Positions 16,671-24,503 of a stretch of DNA of 64,000 bases are shown here, in pieces (the first letter of the stretch is position 1; each line of letters opens with the position of its first letter). The notes under the pieces are model-generated. The model saw nothing but the letters and a program-made list of their open reading frames with translations, had not been told where the DNA came from and searched no databases. The position numbers and the translations under genes are program-made. The stretch is from JACMLD01 sp039916305 (GTDB lineage: Bacteria; Bacteroidota; Bacteroidia; Chitinophagales; Chitinophagaceae), in the NCBI GenBank assembly GCA_039916305.1, contig JBDSLR010000010.1:1-64000 (forward strand), written 5' to 3'.

Positions 16671-17447
16671 ATGAAGAAAAATGTCACACATATCAACCGC
16701 AATAACATCATTATTGATATACAGGATCTGGACAAATCTTTCGGCAGTAACCATGTTTTGAAGCACATAAATTTACAGGTGTATGAGGGAGAAAATGTAG
16801 TCGTGCTGGGGCGCTCCGGTACCGGTAAATCCGTACTGATCAAAATAATTGCCGGGCTGCTGAAACCTGATGCCGGCACAGCGACTGTATTGGGAGAGAA
16901 TGTTGCTGAATTAAGCCGGAAAGAATTGGAAATATTGCGCCTGAAAATTGGTTTCTCTTTTCAAAACAGTGCTTTGTATGATAGTATGACAGTAAGAGAA
17001 AACCTGGCTTTTCCATTGCAGGAAACCGGGCAAAAATTATCACAACAGCAACAGGATACAGCCATCCGGGAAGCATTGGATGCCGTAGGATTATTGCAGG
17101 CCATTGAGCAATTGCCTGCTGAACTATCGGGCGGCCAGCGCAAGCGCATTGGCATTGCCCGCACCCTCATTATGAAACCGGCCATTATGCTGTATGATGA
17201 ACCCACTGCCGGCCTTGATCCTATTACCAGTGGTGAAATCAATGACCTTATAAATCAGGTGCAGCAGCAGTTTCATACAACTTCCATTATTATTACCCAT
17301 GATCTTACCTGTGCCAAAACGACCGGCGACCGTATCACCGTTTTATTGGATGGCAGCTTTTTGCACTCGGGCAGTTTTGAAGAAGTATTTGCAGACCAGG
17401 ACGAACGAATTAAAAATTTTTACGACTACAATTTTATAAACTCATGA
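16671..17447 (+). CDS. mlaF: ABC transporter ATP-binding protein (MlaF-like)
   Basis: The 258-residue ATPase has Walker A GRSGTGKS at 47-54, a Q-loop FSFQNS, the signature LSGGQRKR from 152, Walker B IMLYDEP at 172-178 and the switch histidine in IIITHD. It powers the MlaE permease. Its stop codon overlaps the start of mlaD by four bases (ATGA at 17444-17447), a sign of translational coupling and of one operon. No fusion or truncation is seen. Confidence 0.95.
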   Translation: MKKNVTHINRNNIIIDIQDLDKSFGSNHVLKHINLQVYEGENVVVLGRSGTGKSVLIKIIAGLLKPDAGTATVLGENVAELSRKELEILRLKIGFSFQNSALYDSMTVRENLAFPLQETGQKLSQQQQDTAIREALDAVGLLQAIEQLPAELSGGQRKRIGIARTLIMKPAIMLYDEPTAGLDPITSGEINDLINQVQQQFHTTSIIITHDLTCAKTTGDRITVLLDGSFLHSGSFEEVFADQDERIKNFYDYNFINS

Positions 17448-18451
17448 GTACAAACAGCAACAGGCGATCCGTTATCGTAGGCGTTTTTATTACACTTGGT
17501 ATTATCCTATTCCTGGTGGGCGTCTTTACACTGGGGGGCCAGCAGAAAACATTTGTTAAGTCAATCAACCTGATTGCCGTATTTGATGATGTAAGCGGGC
17601 TGCAGCAGGGAAACAATGTCTGGTTCTCCGGCGTAAAAATTGGCACCGTTAAAAAAATAAGTTTCTATGGAAATTCACAGGTAAAAGTGCTGATGCATAT
17701 AGACCGAAAAGCGGAGGAATTTATCCGCAAAGATGCAAGGGCAAAAATTGGTTCCGATGGATTAATTGGCAATAAGATCATTGTAATTTACGGCGGCACA
17801 CAAACCGTTGCCGCTATCGACAATAATGATACACTGGACGTGCAGCATGCAATTAGCACTGATGATATGATGGCTACCCTGCAGAAAAACAACCAGAACC
17901 TGATAGAGATTACCACTGACTTCAAGCTGGTGAGCAAACGCCTCGCCGATGGTCAGGGCACCTTAGGCGCATTACTCACTGATCAGACATTGTTTAAAAG
18001 CTTGCAGTCCACCGTTGCCAACCTGCAGACAGCTGCACGCAACAGCGAAAAGTTGACCAGCGGTGTTGCGGCGTATACATCCCAGTTACAATCGCCGGGC
18101 TCCCTGGCAAACGGACTGGTGCATGACACCCTTATTATGAGTACCCTGCAATCTGCAGTTAGCGAACTGAATAAGGCCGCTGGTTCTGCCAATGCTTTTA
18201 CCGGCCAGTTAAAAACGGCGGGCGAGCAGCTGAACAACCGCAATAATACGCTGGGCCTTCTATTGTATGATGAGAAGACTGCCAGCAAACTAAGGAATAC
18301 GATGGATAACCTCAATACAGGCAGCGTTAAATTAAATGATGACCTGGAAGCAGTACAGCATAATTTTTTGCTGCGCGGATTTTTCAGGAAGAAGGCAAAA
18401 CAGGAAGCGAAGGATAAGGAAAATGCAGTGGATACGGTGGGGGTGAAATAG
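17444..18451 (+). CDS. mlaD: MlaD/MCE-domain protein
   Basis: The 335-residue protein has one N-terminal membrane helix (about 8-30) followed by a single MCE domain (about 37-118), with SINLIAVFDDVSGLQQGNNV and GLIGNKIIVIYGG. A long helical Ala/Asn/Leu-rich tail (about 140-310) then has repeated phases of SLQSTVANLQTAAR type, likely an elongated coiled-coil needle or tunnel. A basic end (FFRKKAKQEAKDK) closes it. MCE proteins form hexameric rings that carry lipids across the periplasm. It is the last gene of the mla operon. Directly at its stop codon begins an array of degenerate heptamers. Confidence 0.93.
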   Translation: MSTNSNRRSVIVGVFITLGIILFLVGVFTLGGQQKTFVKSINLIAVFDDVSGLQQGNNVWFSGVKIGTVKKISFYGNSQVKVLMHIDRKAEEFIRKDARAKIGSDGLIGNKIIVIYGGTQTVAAIDNNDTLDVQHAISTDDMMATLQKNNQNLIEITTDFKLVSKRLADGQGTLGALLTDQTLFKSLQSTVANLQTAARNSEKLTSGVAAYTSQLQSPGSLANGLVHDTLIMSTLQSAVSELNKAAGSANAFTGQLKTAGEQLNNRNNTLGLLLYDEKTASKLRNTMDNLNTGSVKLNDDLEAVQHNFLLRGFFRKKAKQEAKDKENAVDTVGVK

Positions 18452-18520
18452 CGAGACGTGAGTGGTGAGGCGTGAGACGAGAGTGGTGAGGCGTCAAGTT
18501 TGAGTGGGGAGTGTGTGAGA
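18451..18520. repeat. Degenerate heptamer array, unit GTGAGTG
   Basis: Ten consecutive 7-base units: GCGAGAC, GTGAGTG, GTGAGGC, GTGAGAC, GAGAGTG, GTGAGGC, GTCAAGT, TTGAGTG, GGGAGTG, TGTGAGA. The first unit starts on the last base of the mlaD stop codon. No coding sense is seen. Confidence 0.75.
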
Positions 18521-18637
18521 CCACTAGTGAAGAAAAAAAGAAACGACTTTCCTGGTTTATTTAACCTGGTACCCGGGCCCGGCAGATTGAACGAGTTTGT
18601 GTTTTCTTATTATCTTCATTTATATATACACAAATCA

Positions 18638-19309
18638 ATGGATGTAAAAATTGAAGATGGCTGGAAAGAAATCCTTAAACAGGAATTTACACGGCCATAC
18701 TTTTTGCAGATAGTAACGTTTTTGCGGACCGAGAAAATGGCGGGCAAAACCATCTACCCACCGGGTTCCCTTATTTTCCATGCTTTTAATACCACTCCAT
18801 TTGATAAAGTAAAAGTGGTGTTGCTGGGACAGGATCCTTATCACGGTAAGGGACAAGCGCACGGCCTCTCCTTCTCTGTTCAGAATGGGGTACCGCCCCC
18901 ACCCTCGCTGGTTAATATTTTTAAAGAACTTCAGGCAGATACCGGCGTGCCCATTTCCAACCACGGCAACCTTACGCACTGGGCGCAGCAGGGGGTATTA
19001 CTATTGAATGCGTCCCTCACCGTTCGCGCCAATGAACCCAATAGCCATGCTAAATGCGGCTGGGCCGAATTTACAGACGCGGTTATCAAAAAGATTTCTT
19101 CCCAGAAAAAGCAGGTGGTTTTTTTGTTATGGGGGAAATTTGCACAGGAAAAGCAGGTACTCATCGACGAAACAAAACATTGCATTTTAAAAGCAGCTCA
19201 TCCGTCGCCCTTCTCTGCCTACAATGGCTTTTTTGGCTGCCGCCATTTTTCCAAAACCAACGAATACCTCGTTAGCAATGGCATCGATCCTATTGACTGG
19301 AAGCTGTAG
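18638..19309 (+). CDS. ung: Uracil-DNA glycosylase, family 1
   Basis: The ATG at 18638 gives 223 residues, the normal length for Ung, and begins MDVKIEDGWKEILKQEF; the frame is open further upstream but through a repeat array. The catalytic water-activating motif GQDPYHG has Asp66, the Pro-rich loop GVPPPPSL is present, and the uracil-clamping loop is HPSPFS with His188. It removes uracil from DNA and starts base-excision repair in the cytoplasm. A TATCTTCA box at 18611-18618 with a TTG 21 bases before it is a plausible promoter, so it is likely transcribed apart from mla. Confidence 0.97.
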   Translation: MDVKIEDGWKEILKQEFTRPYFLQIVTFLRTEKMAGKTIYPPGSLIFHAFNTTPFDKVKVVLLGQDPYHGKGQAHGLSFSVQNGVPPPPSLVNIFKELQADTGVPISNHGNLTHWAQQGVLLLNASLTVRANEPNSHAKCGWAEFTDAVIKKISSQKKQVVFLLWGKFAQEKQVLIDETKHCILKAAHPSPFSAYNGFFGCRHFSKTNEYLVSNGIDPIDWKL

Positions 19310-19428
19310 TTGCCTGGGTGAAAAATTGGTTAGCCCATCAGCCCAGATAGTTTTCTGTCGGTGGCGATTTGCGCCTGCAATCTTGCAGCCCTGGTGCAGA
19401 TGGCTTGCCACTGATAACAGCAAAAGAA

Positions 19429-19464
19429 ATCAGACATCTTCAAATCAGACATCAGTCATTCTTC
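19429..19464. repeat. Short heptamer array, unit ATCAGAC
   Basis: ATCAGAC, ATCTTCA, one extra A, ATCAGAC, ATCAGTC, ATTCTTC. The unit is the reverse complement of GTCTGAT, which flanks the dispersed hairpins at 20202, 27137 and 58994. It lies directly before the acyltransferase promoter. Confidence 0.55.
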
Positions 19465-19466
19465 AA

Positions 19467-19474
19467 TACATTTG
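19467..19474 (+). promoter_or_regulatory. Putative -7 element of the acyltransferase gene
   Basis: TACATTTG is a full match to TAnnTTTG and ends four bases before the ATG at 19479. Transcription from it would start at about the start codon, so the message could be leaderless. No -33 TTG is seen. Confidence 0.4.
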
Positions 19475-19478
19475 ATGT

Positions 19479-20207
19479 ATGAAACAGATTTTTGGCCGTA
19501 TATGGGCAGCCTGGGGACTGGTTTGGTTCATTGTAACCATGCTGGTATTCATGATTCCATTTATAATTGTTTACTACCAGGCCGAACCCAGGCGTACCCG
19601 TAATTTTATTTTTATATCGCGCCTCTGGATGGGTATTTATATGCCGCTGATTGGTTGCCCGGTCAGCAGCCGCGGCAAAGAAAATTTTGCGCCCGGCGAA
19701 AACTATATTGTGGTCTGCAACCACAACGCATTTATTGATGTACCGGTTTCATCGCCCGGCATACCCGGCGGTAATAAAACCATTGCTAAAGCTGAGTTGG
19801 CCAAAACACCCATTTTTGGTATGCTCTATAAAATGGGCAGCATCCTGGTAGATCGGAAAAGTGAAGCCAGCCGGCGCGAAAGTTTTACCAGCATGAAAAA
19901 CATCCTGGCCATGGGCCTGCACATGTGCATCTACCCGGAAGGCACGCGCAACCGGACCGACCAGCCATTAAAAGCGTTTCATGATGGCGCATTCAGGCTG
20001 GCACTGGCAACCCGCAAATCACTGATGCCTGCGCTGATATTTGGAAGCCGCAAAGTAATGCCGGAGAAACCTGTGTTTTCCCTTTTCCCACACCGCATGC
20101 GTATGCATTTTCTGCCGCCAGTCCCCATAACGGATACAGACACGGTAGAAAACCTGAAAGAAAAATTGTTCGCAATAATGAGTGCGTATTACGCGGAGAA
20201 TGTCTGA
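19479..20207 (+). CDS. 1-acyl-sn-glycerol-3-phosphate acyltransferase (PlsC-like)
   Basis: This 242-residue protein has a membrane anchor at about 12-33 (LVWFIVTMLVFMIPFIIVYY). It then has the acyltransferase block I NHNAFID (His82 to Asp87), block II around residue 126 (VDRK), and block III YPEGTRNR (Glu154-Arg157) followed by FHDGAF. Enzymes of this family acylate lysophosphatidate to phosphatidate at the inner membrane. A link with the nearby lipid-transport genes is plausible but not proven. The stop codon (TGA at 20205) lies within a dispersed hairpin repeat, so the repeat overlaps the gene end. Confidence 0.93.
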   Translation: MKQIFGRIWAAWGLVWFIVTMLVFMIPFIIVYYQAEPRRTRNFIFISRLWMGIYMPLIGCPVSSRGKENFAPGENYIVVCNHNAFIDVPVSSPGIPGGNKTIAKAELAKTPIFGMLYKMGSILVDRKSEASRRESFTSMKNILAMGLHMCIYPEGTRNRTDQPLKAFHDGAFRLALATRKSLMPALIFGSRKVMPEKPVFSLFPHRMRMHFLPPVPITDTDTVENLKEKLFAIMSAYYAENV

Positions 20208-20237
20208 TTCCCTTCCGGATGACAGGTCGGATGGGCG
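20202..20237. repeat. Dispersed hairpin repeat flanked by GTCTGAT, copy 1
   Basis: GTCTGAT followed by CCCTTCCGGATGACAGG and TCGGATGGG; CCC-N-TCCG pairs with CGGATGGG. The same layout recurs at 27137-27176 and 58994-59034. Confidence 0.55.
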
Positions 20238-20314
20238 TCGCACCCTTGTACATTTGTTCTTTACGGAACTTTCCAACCAGTGGCTGATTTATATTTATTT
20301 CTGCTCTCAACATT

Positions 20315-20397
20315 CAACCCTTTCGGGGTTGTAATAAAATCATTCATTCCAATCCCCGGATTTCATCCGGGGCTACCACACAACGCCCTTTCAGGGC
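20315..20397. repeat. Three-hairpin REP-like cluster
   Basis: Three successive hairpins: CAACCC/GGGTTG (20315-20331), CCCCGGAT-TTC-ATCCGGGG (20354-20372) and GCCCT-TTC-AGGGC (20385-20397). The shared TTTC loop and this order are known to me from dispersed intergenic repeats of Bacteroidota genomes, some mobilised by REP-associated transposases. No transposase is in the window. Confidence 0.7.
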
Positions 20398-20453
20398 TGA
20401 AGAAGTATCCGCAAGAAAAGCATCCGCGTGACATAACTTGCAGTTCCAAAAAA

Positions 20454-20523
20454 ATCTCACATCTTACATCTTACATCTTACATCTTACATCTTACATCTT
20501 ACATCTCGCATCTCCCGTCTCAC
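20454..20523. repeat. Heptamer array, unit ATCTTAC
   Basis: Ten 7-base units: ATCTCAC, six perfect ATCTTAC copies (20461-20502), ATCTCGC, ATCTCCC, GTCTCAC. It ends nine bases before the minus-strand lptD-like stop codon at 20533. Confidence 0.92.
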
Positions 20524-20532
20524 GTCTAATAC

Positions 20533-23280
20533 CTAATACGCGCCGTTATAAAAATACCTGGAACGGTTAATTTTTAAATCGCGCAGCAAGCCTGATTTTG
20601 GACTGATGGTAATATTAAATCCTTTTGAATAACCGGAATATACATTGATAGACATTTGCCAGCAATGCAGGTTCCTGGAGATAAACGCACTAACGTTCTG
20701 CAGGCCCGATCCATTAAAATCATAGTAGGTGCTCATGCCCACTTTCCACTGGGGGGTAAGGTTGAAATCACCGCTGAGGTTAAGGTTGGAGTTTACAATG
20801 GTTTGGTAGCTTCGGTAATCGGAAGTAAGTGTGCGGTTAAAGTTGAGTGAGTAAGAAATATTTACTGACCAGTCGATATTAAAATCCGCAAACTCAGCCG
20901 GGTTGCTTCTTATATATTGCAGCTGGGCCTGCTGCTCTTCAAGCGTTACCGGGGTTGCATTATTCTGTGCCGATGCAAAGGCGGAATTGGCCACGGAGTC
21001 TGCTTTTTTATCTTTTGGTTTGCTTTTAAAAGAAGTAGATACGGCTACATTGCCGGAAGTAATCTGGCCGATACTGAATTTTTTACCATCAAAACCGCTC
21101 CATGCATAATGATTGCTGGGGTTGCCTTTGGCATCGCGCTGGTAAGGATCCAGGTTGGCTCCTGCAGTAATATTTATTTTTTCAAACAGGGTACTGCGCA
21201 GGTAGATAGCAATATTCGACAGCTGGAAAGAATCAGTCATGAAATTATAACTGCCGTTGAATCCAAAACCGTCAATCAATTTTACTTTTTTTAGTCCGCC
21301 TTCTGTGGTATCTGTTTTTGAACGCACTTTCATCTCCAGGTTATTATCCAGTCCAAAGCTTAAGCCACCAAACCGCTCCCGCGTAAGTGAGCCGTAGATA
21401 CTGCCTTCATAATACGAAACCCAGTTGGTAGATTTTGTACCGAGGCTATCTATCACTGGTTGGTAATAATCGTCTTTGGCCAGACCGGGATTGTAACTGG
21501 CACTTACCGTGGGCCGCATAACGTGCCGTATAGCCGCAATTTTACTGGTCTTCTTAAATTCATGCAAACCAAAAATGGCGGTGTTAAAGCCAAGGCTGAC
21601 CGATACATCGCTGGAACGGTAAAAACCCTTGTTAACTATATTGTACAGGGTATCTTTTCTTTTACTGTCAGTCGTGTCCAGGTAACGGGTTATGCGCCTG
21701 GAATACCAGTTCTCACGGTAAGATACACCCGGAGATATCTGGAATGGCCCCAGTGACGGCAATGCAATAGTAATAGGTATACTGTGCTGCGCACCCCACT
21801 GGGTAGTATCCAGCAGGCGGCGGAAGCTGAACAGTGAATCATAAATAGATGCCTGGTTGGCAATATTGGTATTAAGACCGATACCCAGTTTTTCCCACCA
21901 TTTTGGTGTGCCAACCATTTCTTTTTTCTGCAATGGGTACAGGGTATTTACAGTAAATCCCAGCGTGGGCAAATTGAAATTAATAAGCCCGGTATTGTTG
22001 TTCTGGCTGTGGTTGGCCGTTAACGTGAGGTTGTATTTGTTGTTCCAGGTTTTTGCATAGGCAATGGAAGAGCTCAGCTGGTTCTGGTAACTGCGGGTAG
22101 GATTGGTATTGAGGTACTGGTTATATTTTTGCGAGCCGGCATTTACACTGGCAGAAAATGACTGGCCGGGCCGGGCTTTGCTGTCTACATTATGGCTCCA
22201 GGAAAGATTAAAGCTTTTATTGGCGGTAAATTCTTTTGTACCATAATCGCTCAGTACTTTGGTGTTCTGGTAACTGAAAGTCAGCGAGCCCTGGTACCGG
22301 TATTTTACCCTGTAGGTGGGCGTTATATTAAGCCGGTAGCCCCCGTATGAATACACATCCCCGCGGAGGGTAACATCAAAATAATCATTCAGCACTTTAT
22401 AATACCCGCCCTGCTCCAGCCCTATACCAAACTGGTCGTTGGCAGCAAACTGTGGTGCCAGGATGCCCGAATGGCGGCCCTGCGACAAAGGGAAAAACCC
22501 AAACGGTAAATAAATAGGTATGGGTACGCCCTCAAACTCCGGGTGTATGGGGCCGGTAACTGCCAGCTTCTGGTTAACCAGCTTCATTTTTTTGGTACGG
22601 AAAGCAAAATGCGGGGTATCCAGATCGCAGGTAGTAAATGTGCCGCGGAAAGCGTAGTATTCGTTGGCGGAGATCTTTTTCATCTTATCGCCATGCACAA
22701 ACATTTCCTGCTGGGTGGTATAACTGTTGGAGGTAATACCCTTCTGTGTTTTGAAATTAAATGCCAGGCTGTCTACCTGCATATTGTTTTCGCCCTGTAC
22801 AAATTTGGGGAGCCCCACTCTTTTACCGGCTGTGTCCAGGAAATAATAGCCGTATACATTCTGGTTGCCCTGGTCAAGGTTAATAACGCCGGCATCCAGG
22901 TTAATGTCTTTATATTTTACCTTGGCTTCATTATACAGCCATATTTTTTTCTGGGTAACATCCATTACCATAGAATCGGTGGCGGAATATTCTACCGGTG
23001 CATCCAGCGAGTCCTTGGATACTTTTACATCGAAACTGTCAACTTTCTGCACCAGTTTGCCGGTGGTATCTTTAACCCGGGATGTGTCGGCAACCCTGAA
23101 TGGAAGGCTGTCTTTGGCGGTCTTTTTTACAGGAACCGTATCCTGAGCAATTGTTAAATCACTGTAAAAAAAGGAAGTAGCGGGATAATTTGACGCACTG
23201 AACAACGTTATACTGCAAAGCGTTGCCACAAGGGCTATGGCCACAACGTATTTTGAGTTACCTTTGGTTCTGTTGTTCAT
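20533..23280 (-). CDS. lptD: LptD-like LPS assembly outer-membrane protein
   Basis: This 915-residue protein has a long N-terminal hydrophobic signal region (about 10-35). An OstA-type beta-jellyroll follows at about 100-260 (YSATDSMVMDVTQKKIWLYN, GNQNVYGYYFLD). A large beta-barrel carries the family hallmark YLPFGFFPLSQGRHSGILAP near 265. Its role by family is inserting lipopolysaccharide into the outer leaflet of the outer membrane. It is transcribed away from the amidase-MCE-OstA run, which includes an LptA-like protein, so the two sides probably cooperate (inference). Bacteroidota homologues are longer and more divergent than E. coli LptD. A lipoprotein partner LptE is not seen here. Confidence 0.88.
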   Translation of the reverse strand: MNNRTKGNSKYVVAIALVATLCSITLFSASNYPATSFFYSDLTIAQDTVPVKKTAKDSLPFRVADTSRVKDTTGKLVQKVDSFDVKVSKDSLDAPVEYSATDSMVMDVTQKKIWLYNEAKVKYKDINLDAGVINLDQGNQNVYGYYFLDTAGKRVGLPKFVQGENNMQVDSLAFNFKTQKGITSNSYTTQQEMFVHGDKMKKISANEYYAFRGTFTTCDLDTPHFAFRTKKMKLVNQKLAVTGPIHPEFEGVPIPIYLPFGFFPLSQGRHSGILAPQFAANDQFGIGLEQGGYYKVLNDYFDVTLRGDVYSYGGYRLNITPTYRVKYRYQGSLTFSYQNTKVLSDYGTKEFTANKSFNLSWSHNVDSKARPGQSFSASVNAGSQKYNQYLNTNPTRSYQNQLSSSIAYAKTWNNKYNLTLTANHSQNNNTGLINFNLPTLGFTVNTLYPLQKKEMVGTPKWWEKLGIGLNTNIANQASIYDSLFSFRRLLDTTQWGAQHSIPITIALPSLGPFQISPGVSYRENWYSRRITRYLDTTDSKRKDTLYNIVNKGFYRSSDVSVSLGFNTAIFGLHEFKKTSKIAAIRHVMRPTVSASYNPGLAKDDYYQPVIDSLGTKSTNWVSYYEGSIYGSLTRERFGGLSFGLDNNLEMKVRSKTDTTEGGLKKVKLIDGFGFNGSYNFMTDSFQLSNIAIYLRSTLFEKINITAGANLDPYQRDAKGNPSNHYAWSGFDGKKFSIGQITSGNVAVSTSFKSKPKDKKADSVANSAFASAQNNATPVTLEEQQAQLQYIRSNPAEFADFNIDWSVNISYSLNFNRTLTSDYRSYQTIVNSNLNLSGDFNLTPQWKVGMSTYYDFNGSGLQNVSAFISRNLHCWQMSINVYSGYSKGFNITISPKSGLLRDLKINRSRYFYNGAY

Positions 23281-23294
23281 AGTTTAGAATGAGG

Positions 23295-23302
23295 CAAAAA
23301 TA
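23295..23302 (-). promoter_or_regulatory. Putative -7 element of the lptD-like gene
   Basis: On the minus strand TATTTTTG fully matches TAnnTTTG and ends 14 bases before the start codon at 23280. It lies in the 82-base divergent gap to the amidase gene. No -33 element at the usual distance. Confidence 0.4.
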
Positions 23303-23362
23303 ACGCTTCACTATATAAGATAATGTGAAGATTATCAAACCCCTAAAAAAGTTTTTTAAAGC

Positions 23363-24352
23363 ATGACGAAAAAAGTATTTGTTTTAACCAGCGTTGTTGC
23401 ACTATTTATTTCGCTGTCAGCTTTCCGCTACAACAATCACGGCAATGGCAAACCGGGTAAACTGGCCACCATTAAAACAGTTATTATAGATCCGGGCCAT
23501 GGCGGTCTCTATCCCGGCACAAGGGGTTTAATATCTACCGAAAAAAATGTTACGCTGGAAATTGCCCTGAAACTGGGAGAGGCCATCAAAACTGCTTTTC
23601 CTGATATCCGGGTCATTTATACCCGCACTACCGATGCCTGTTCCGGCGGCGCCACCAACCTCAAAGATGATTTAAGTAACCGCGCCCGCATTGCCAATGA
23701 TTCCAAAGGAGATCTTTTTATCAGCATTCACTGCAACGCTACTGTGCAACCTGCAGGCGGCTGGTATGCCAAACGTGTTATTGGCCACCGGAAGAAAACC
23801 ATCATGGTAGGTAAAGGCAAAAGAAAAAAGAAGAAGATAATTAACGAGCCAATCTATGAATCATACTGGGTAAAAAACACCCGTATTGGTACGGAAACAT
23901 ATATATGGGCCGCAGACAGAAGCGGTAAAAAAGGCGAAGCGATTAACCGCAATGATGAAACCGGTGAAAATATTGAAGACAGCACTGCTGAGTCTTCTGC
24001 GTTTGACATTGGCTCTCCGGAAGCCATGATCCGGACGCAGCTGTATGAGAAGAAGTTTTTTGGCAATAGCGCCTACCTGTCTTCGTTGGTAGAAGAAGAG
24101 TTTAAAAACAGGGGCCGTGTGAGTTATGGTGTAAAACAGCGTAATGTTGGTATCCAGGTATTGCAGGCCACGGGTATGCCCAGCATACTGGTAGAAACCG
24201 GCTTTCTGAGTAATAAAGAGGAGGAAGAATATTTGAACAGCAACAAAGGGCAGGAAGAAGTGGTAACGGATATTGTTGAAGGCTTTAGAAAATACAAACA
24301 ATCCATCGAAAATAAGGGCGGCGGCAACAAACCCGCTCCCGGGAAAAAATAA
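23363..24352 (+). CDS. N-acetylmuramoyl-L-alanine amidase (Amidase_3 type)
   Basis: This 329-residue zinc amidase has a signal peptide (about 1-21). Zinc ligands are His46 in IIDPGHGG, Glu60 in ISTEKN and His123 in LFISIHCNA. The catalytic Glu278 is in SILVETGFLSN. It cuts the bond between peptidoglycan glycan and peptide during cell separation. Between the second and third motifs is an insertion of about 100 residues with a strongly basic stretch (GKGKRKKKKII, 150-160) and an acidic one (ENIEDSTAESSAFD), which may gate the active site as in AmiB/AmiC-like enzymes. A second MCE gene and an OstA-like gene follow in the same direction. Confidence 0.93.
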   Translation: MTKKVFVLTSVVALFISLSAFRYNNHGNGKPGKLATIKTVIIDPGHGGLYPGTRGLISTEKNVTLEIALKLGEAIKTAFPDIRVIYTRTTDACSGGATNLKDDLSNRARIANDSKGDLFISIHCNATVQPAGGWYAKRVIGHRKKTIMVGKGKRKKKKIINEPIYESYWVKNTRIGTETYIWAADRSGKKGEAINRNDETGENIEDSTAESSAFDIGSPEAMIRTQLYEKKFFGNSAYLSSLVEEEFKNRGRVSYGVKQRNVGIQVLQATGMPSILVETGFLSNKEEEEYLNSNKGQEEVVTDIVEGFRKYKQSIENKGGGNKPAPGKK

Positions 24353-24410
24353 GTAGTGGTTTAGCGGTAACCCATTAGCTGTTATCAAAAAATCTTCCTG
24401 AAAAGGAGAA

Positions 24411-24446
24411 ATCAGACACCGGCAAATCAGACATCAGACATTTCCT
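24411..24446. repeat. Short heptamer array, unit ATCAGAC
   Basis: ATCAGAC (24411), ACCGGCA, then ATCAGAC ATCAGAC (24426-24439) and ATTTCCT. Same unit as at 19429. It lies in the 151-base gap between amidase and MCE genes. Confidence 0.55.
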
Positions 24447-24503
24447 GTAGGTTTGCAACATAATAAATTGACCGAACCCATTTATTCATAAACATTTCTG
24501 TAC

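Larger units (their letters stand above)
20208..20532. other. Repeat-filled gap between plsC-like and lptD-like 3' ends
   Basis: This convergent gap of 325 bases is almost wholly repeats: the GTCTGAT hairpin (20202-20237), three hairpins with TTC-type loops (20315-20397) and a heptamer array (20454-20523). No gene is seen. Confidence 0.7.

Noticed and set aside
17444..18451. MCE proteins as virulence (mammalian cell entry) factors
   Set aside because: The mlaE-F-D context and domain layout point to lipid transport, not host entry.
20454..20523. Regular repeats that could be mistaken for a CRISPR array
   Set aside because: The period is only 7 bases, there are no unique spacers and no cas gene is present.
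22543..23157. 204-codon frame opposite the lptD-like gene
   Set aside because: It is antisense to a well-supported protein and has no family features.
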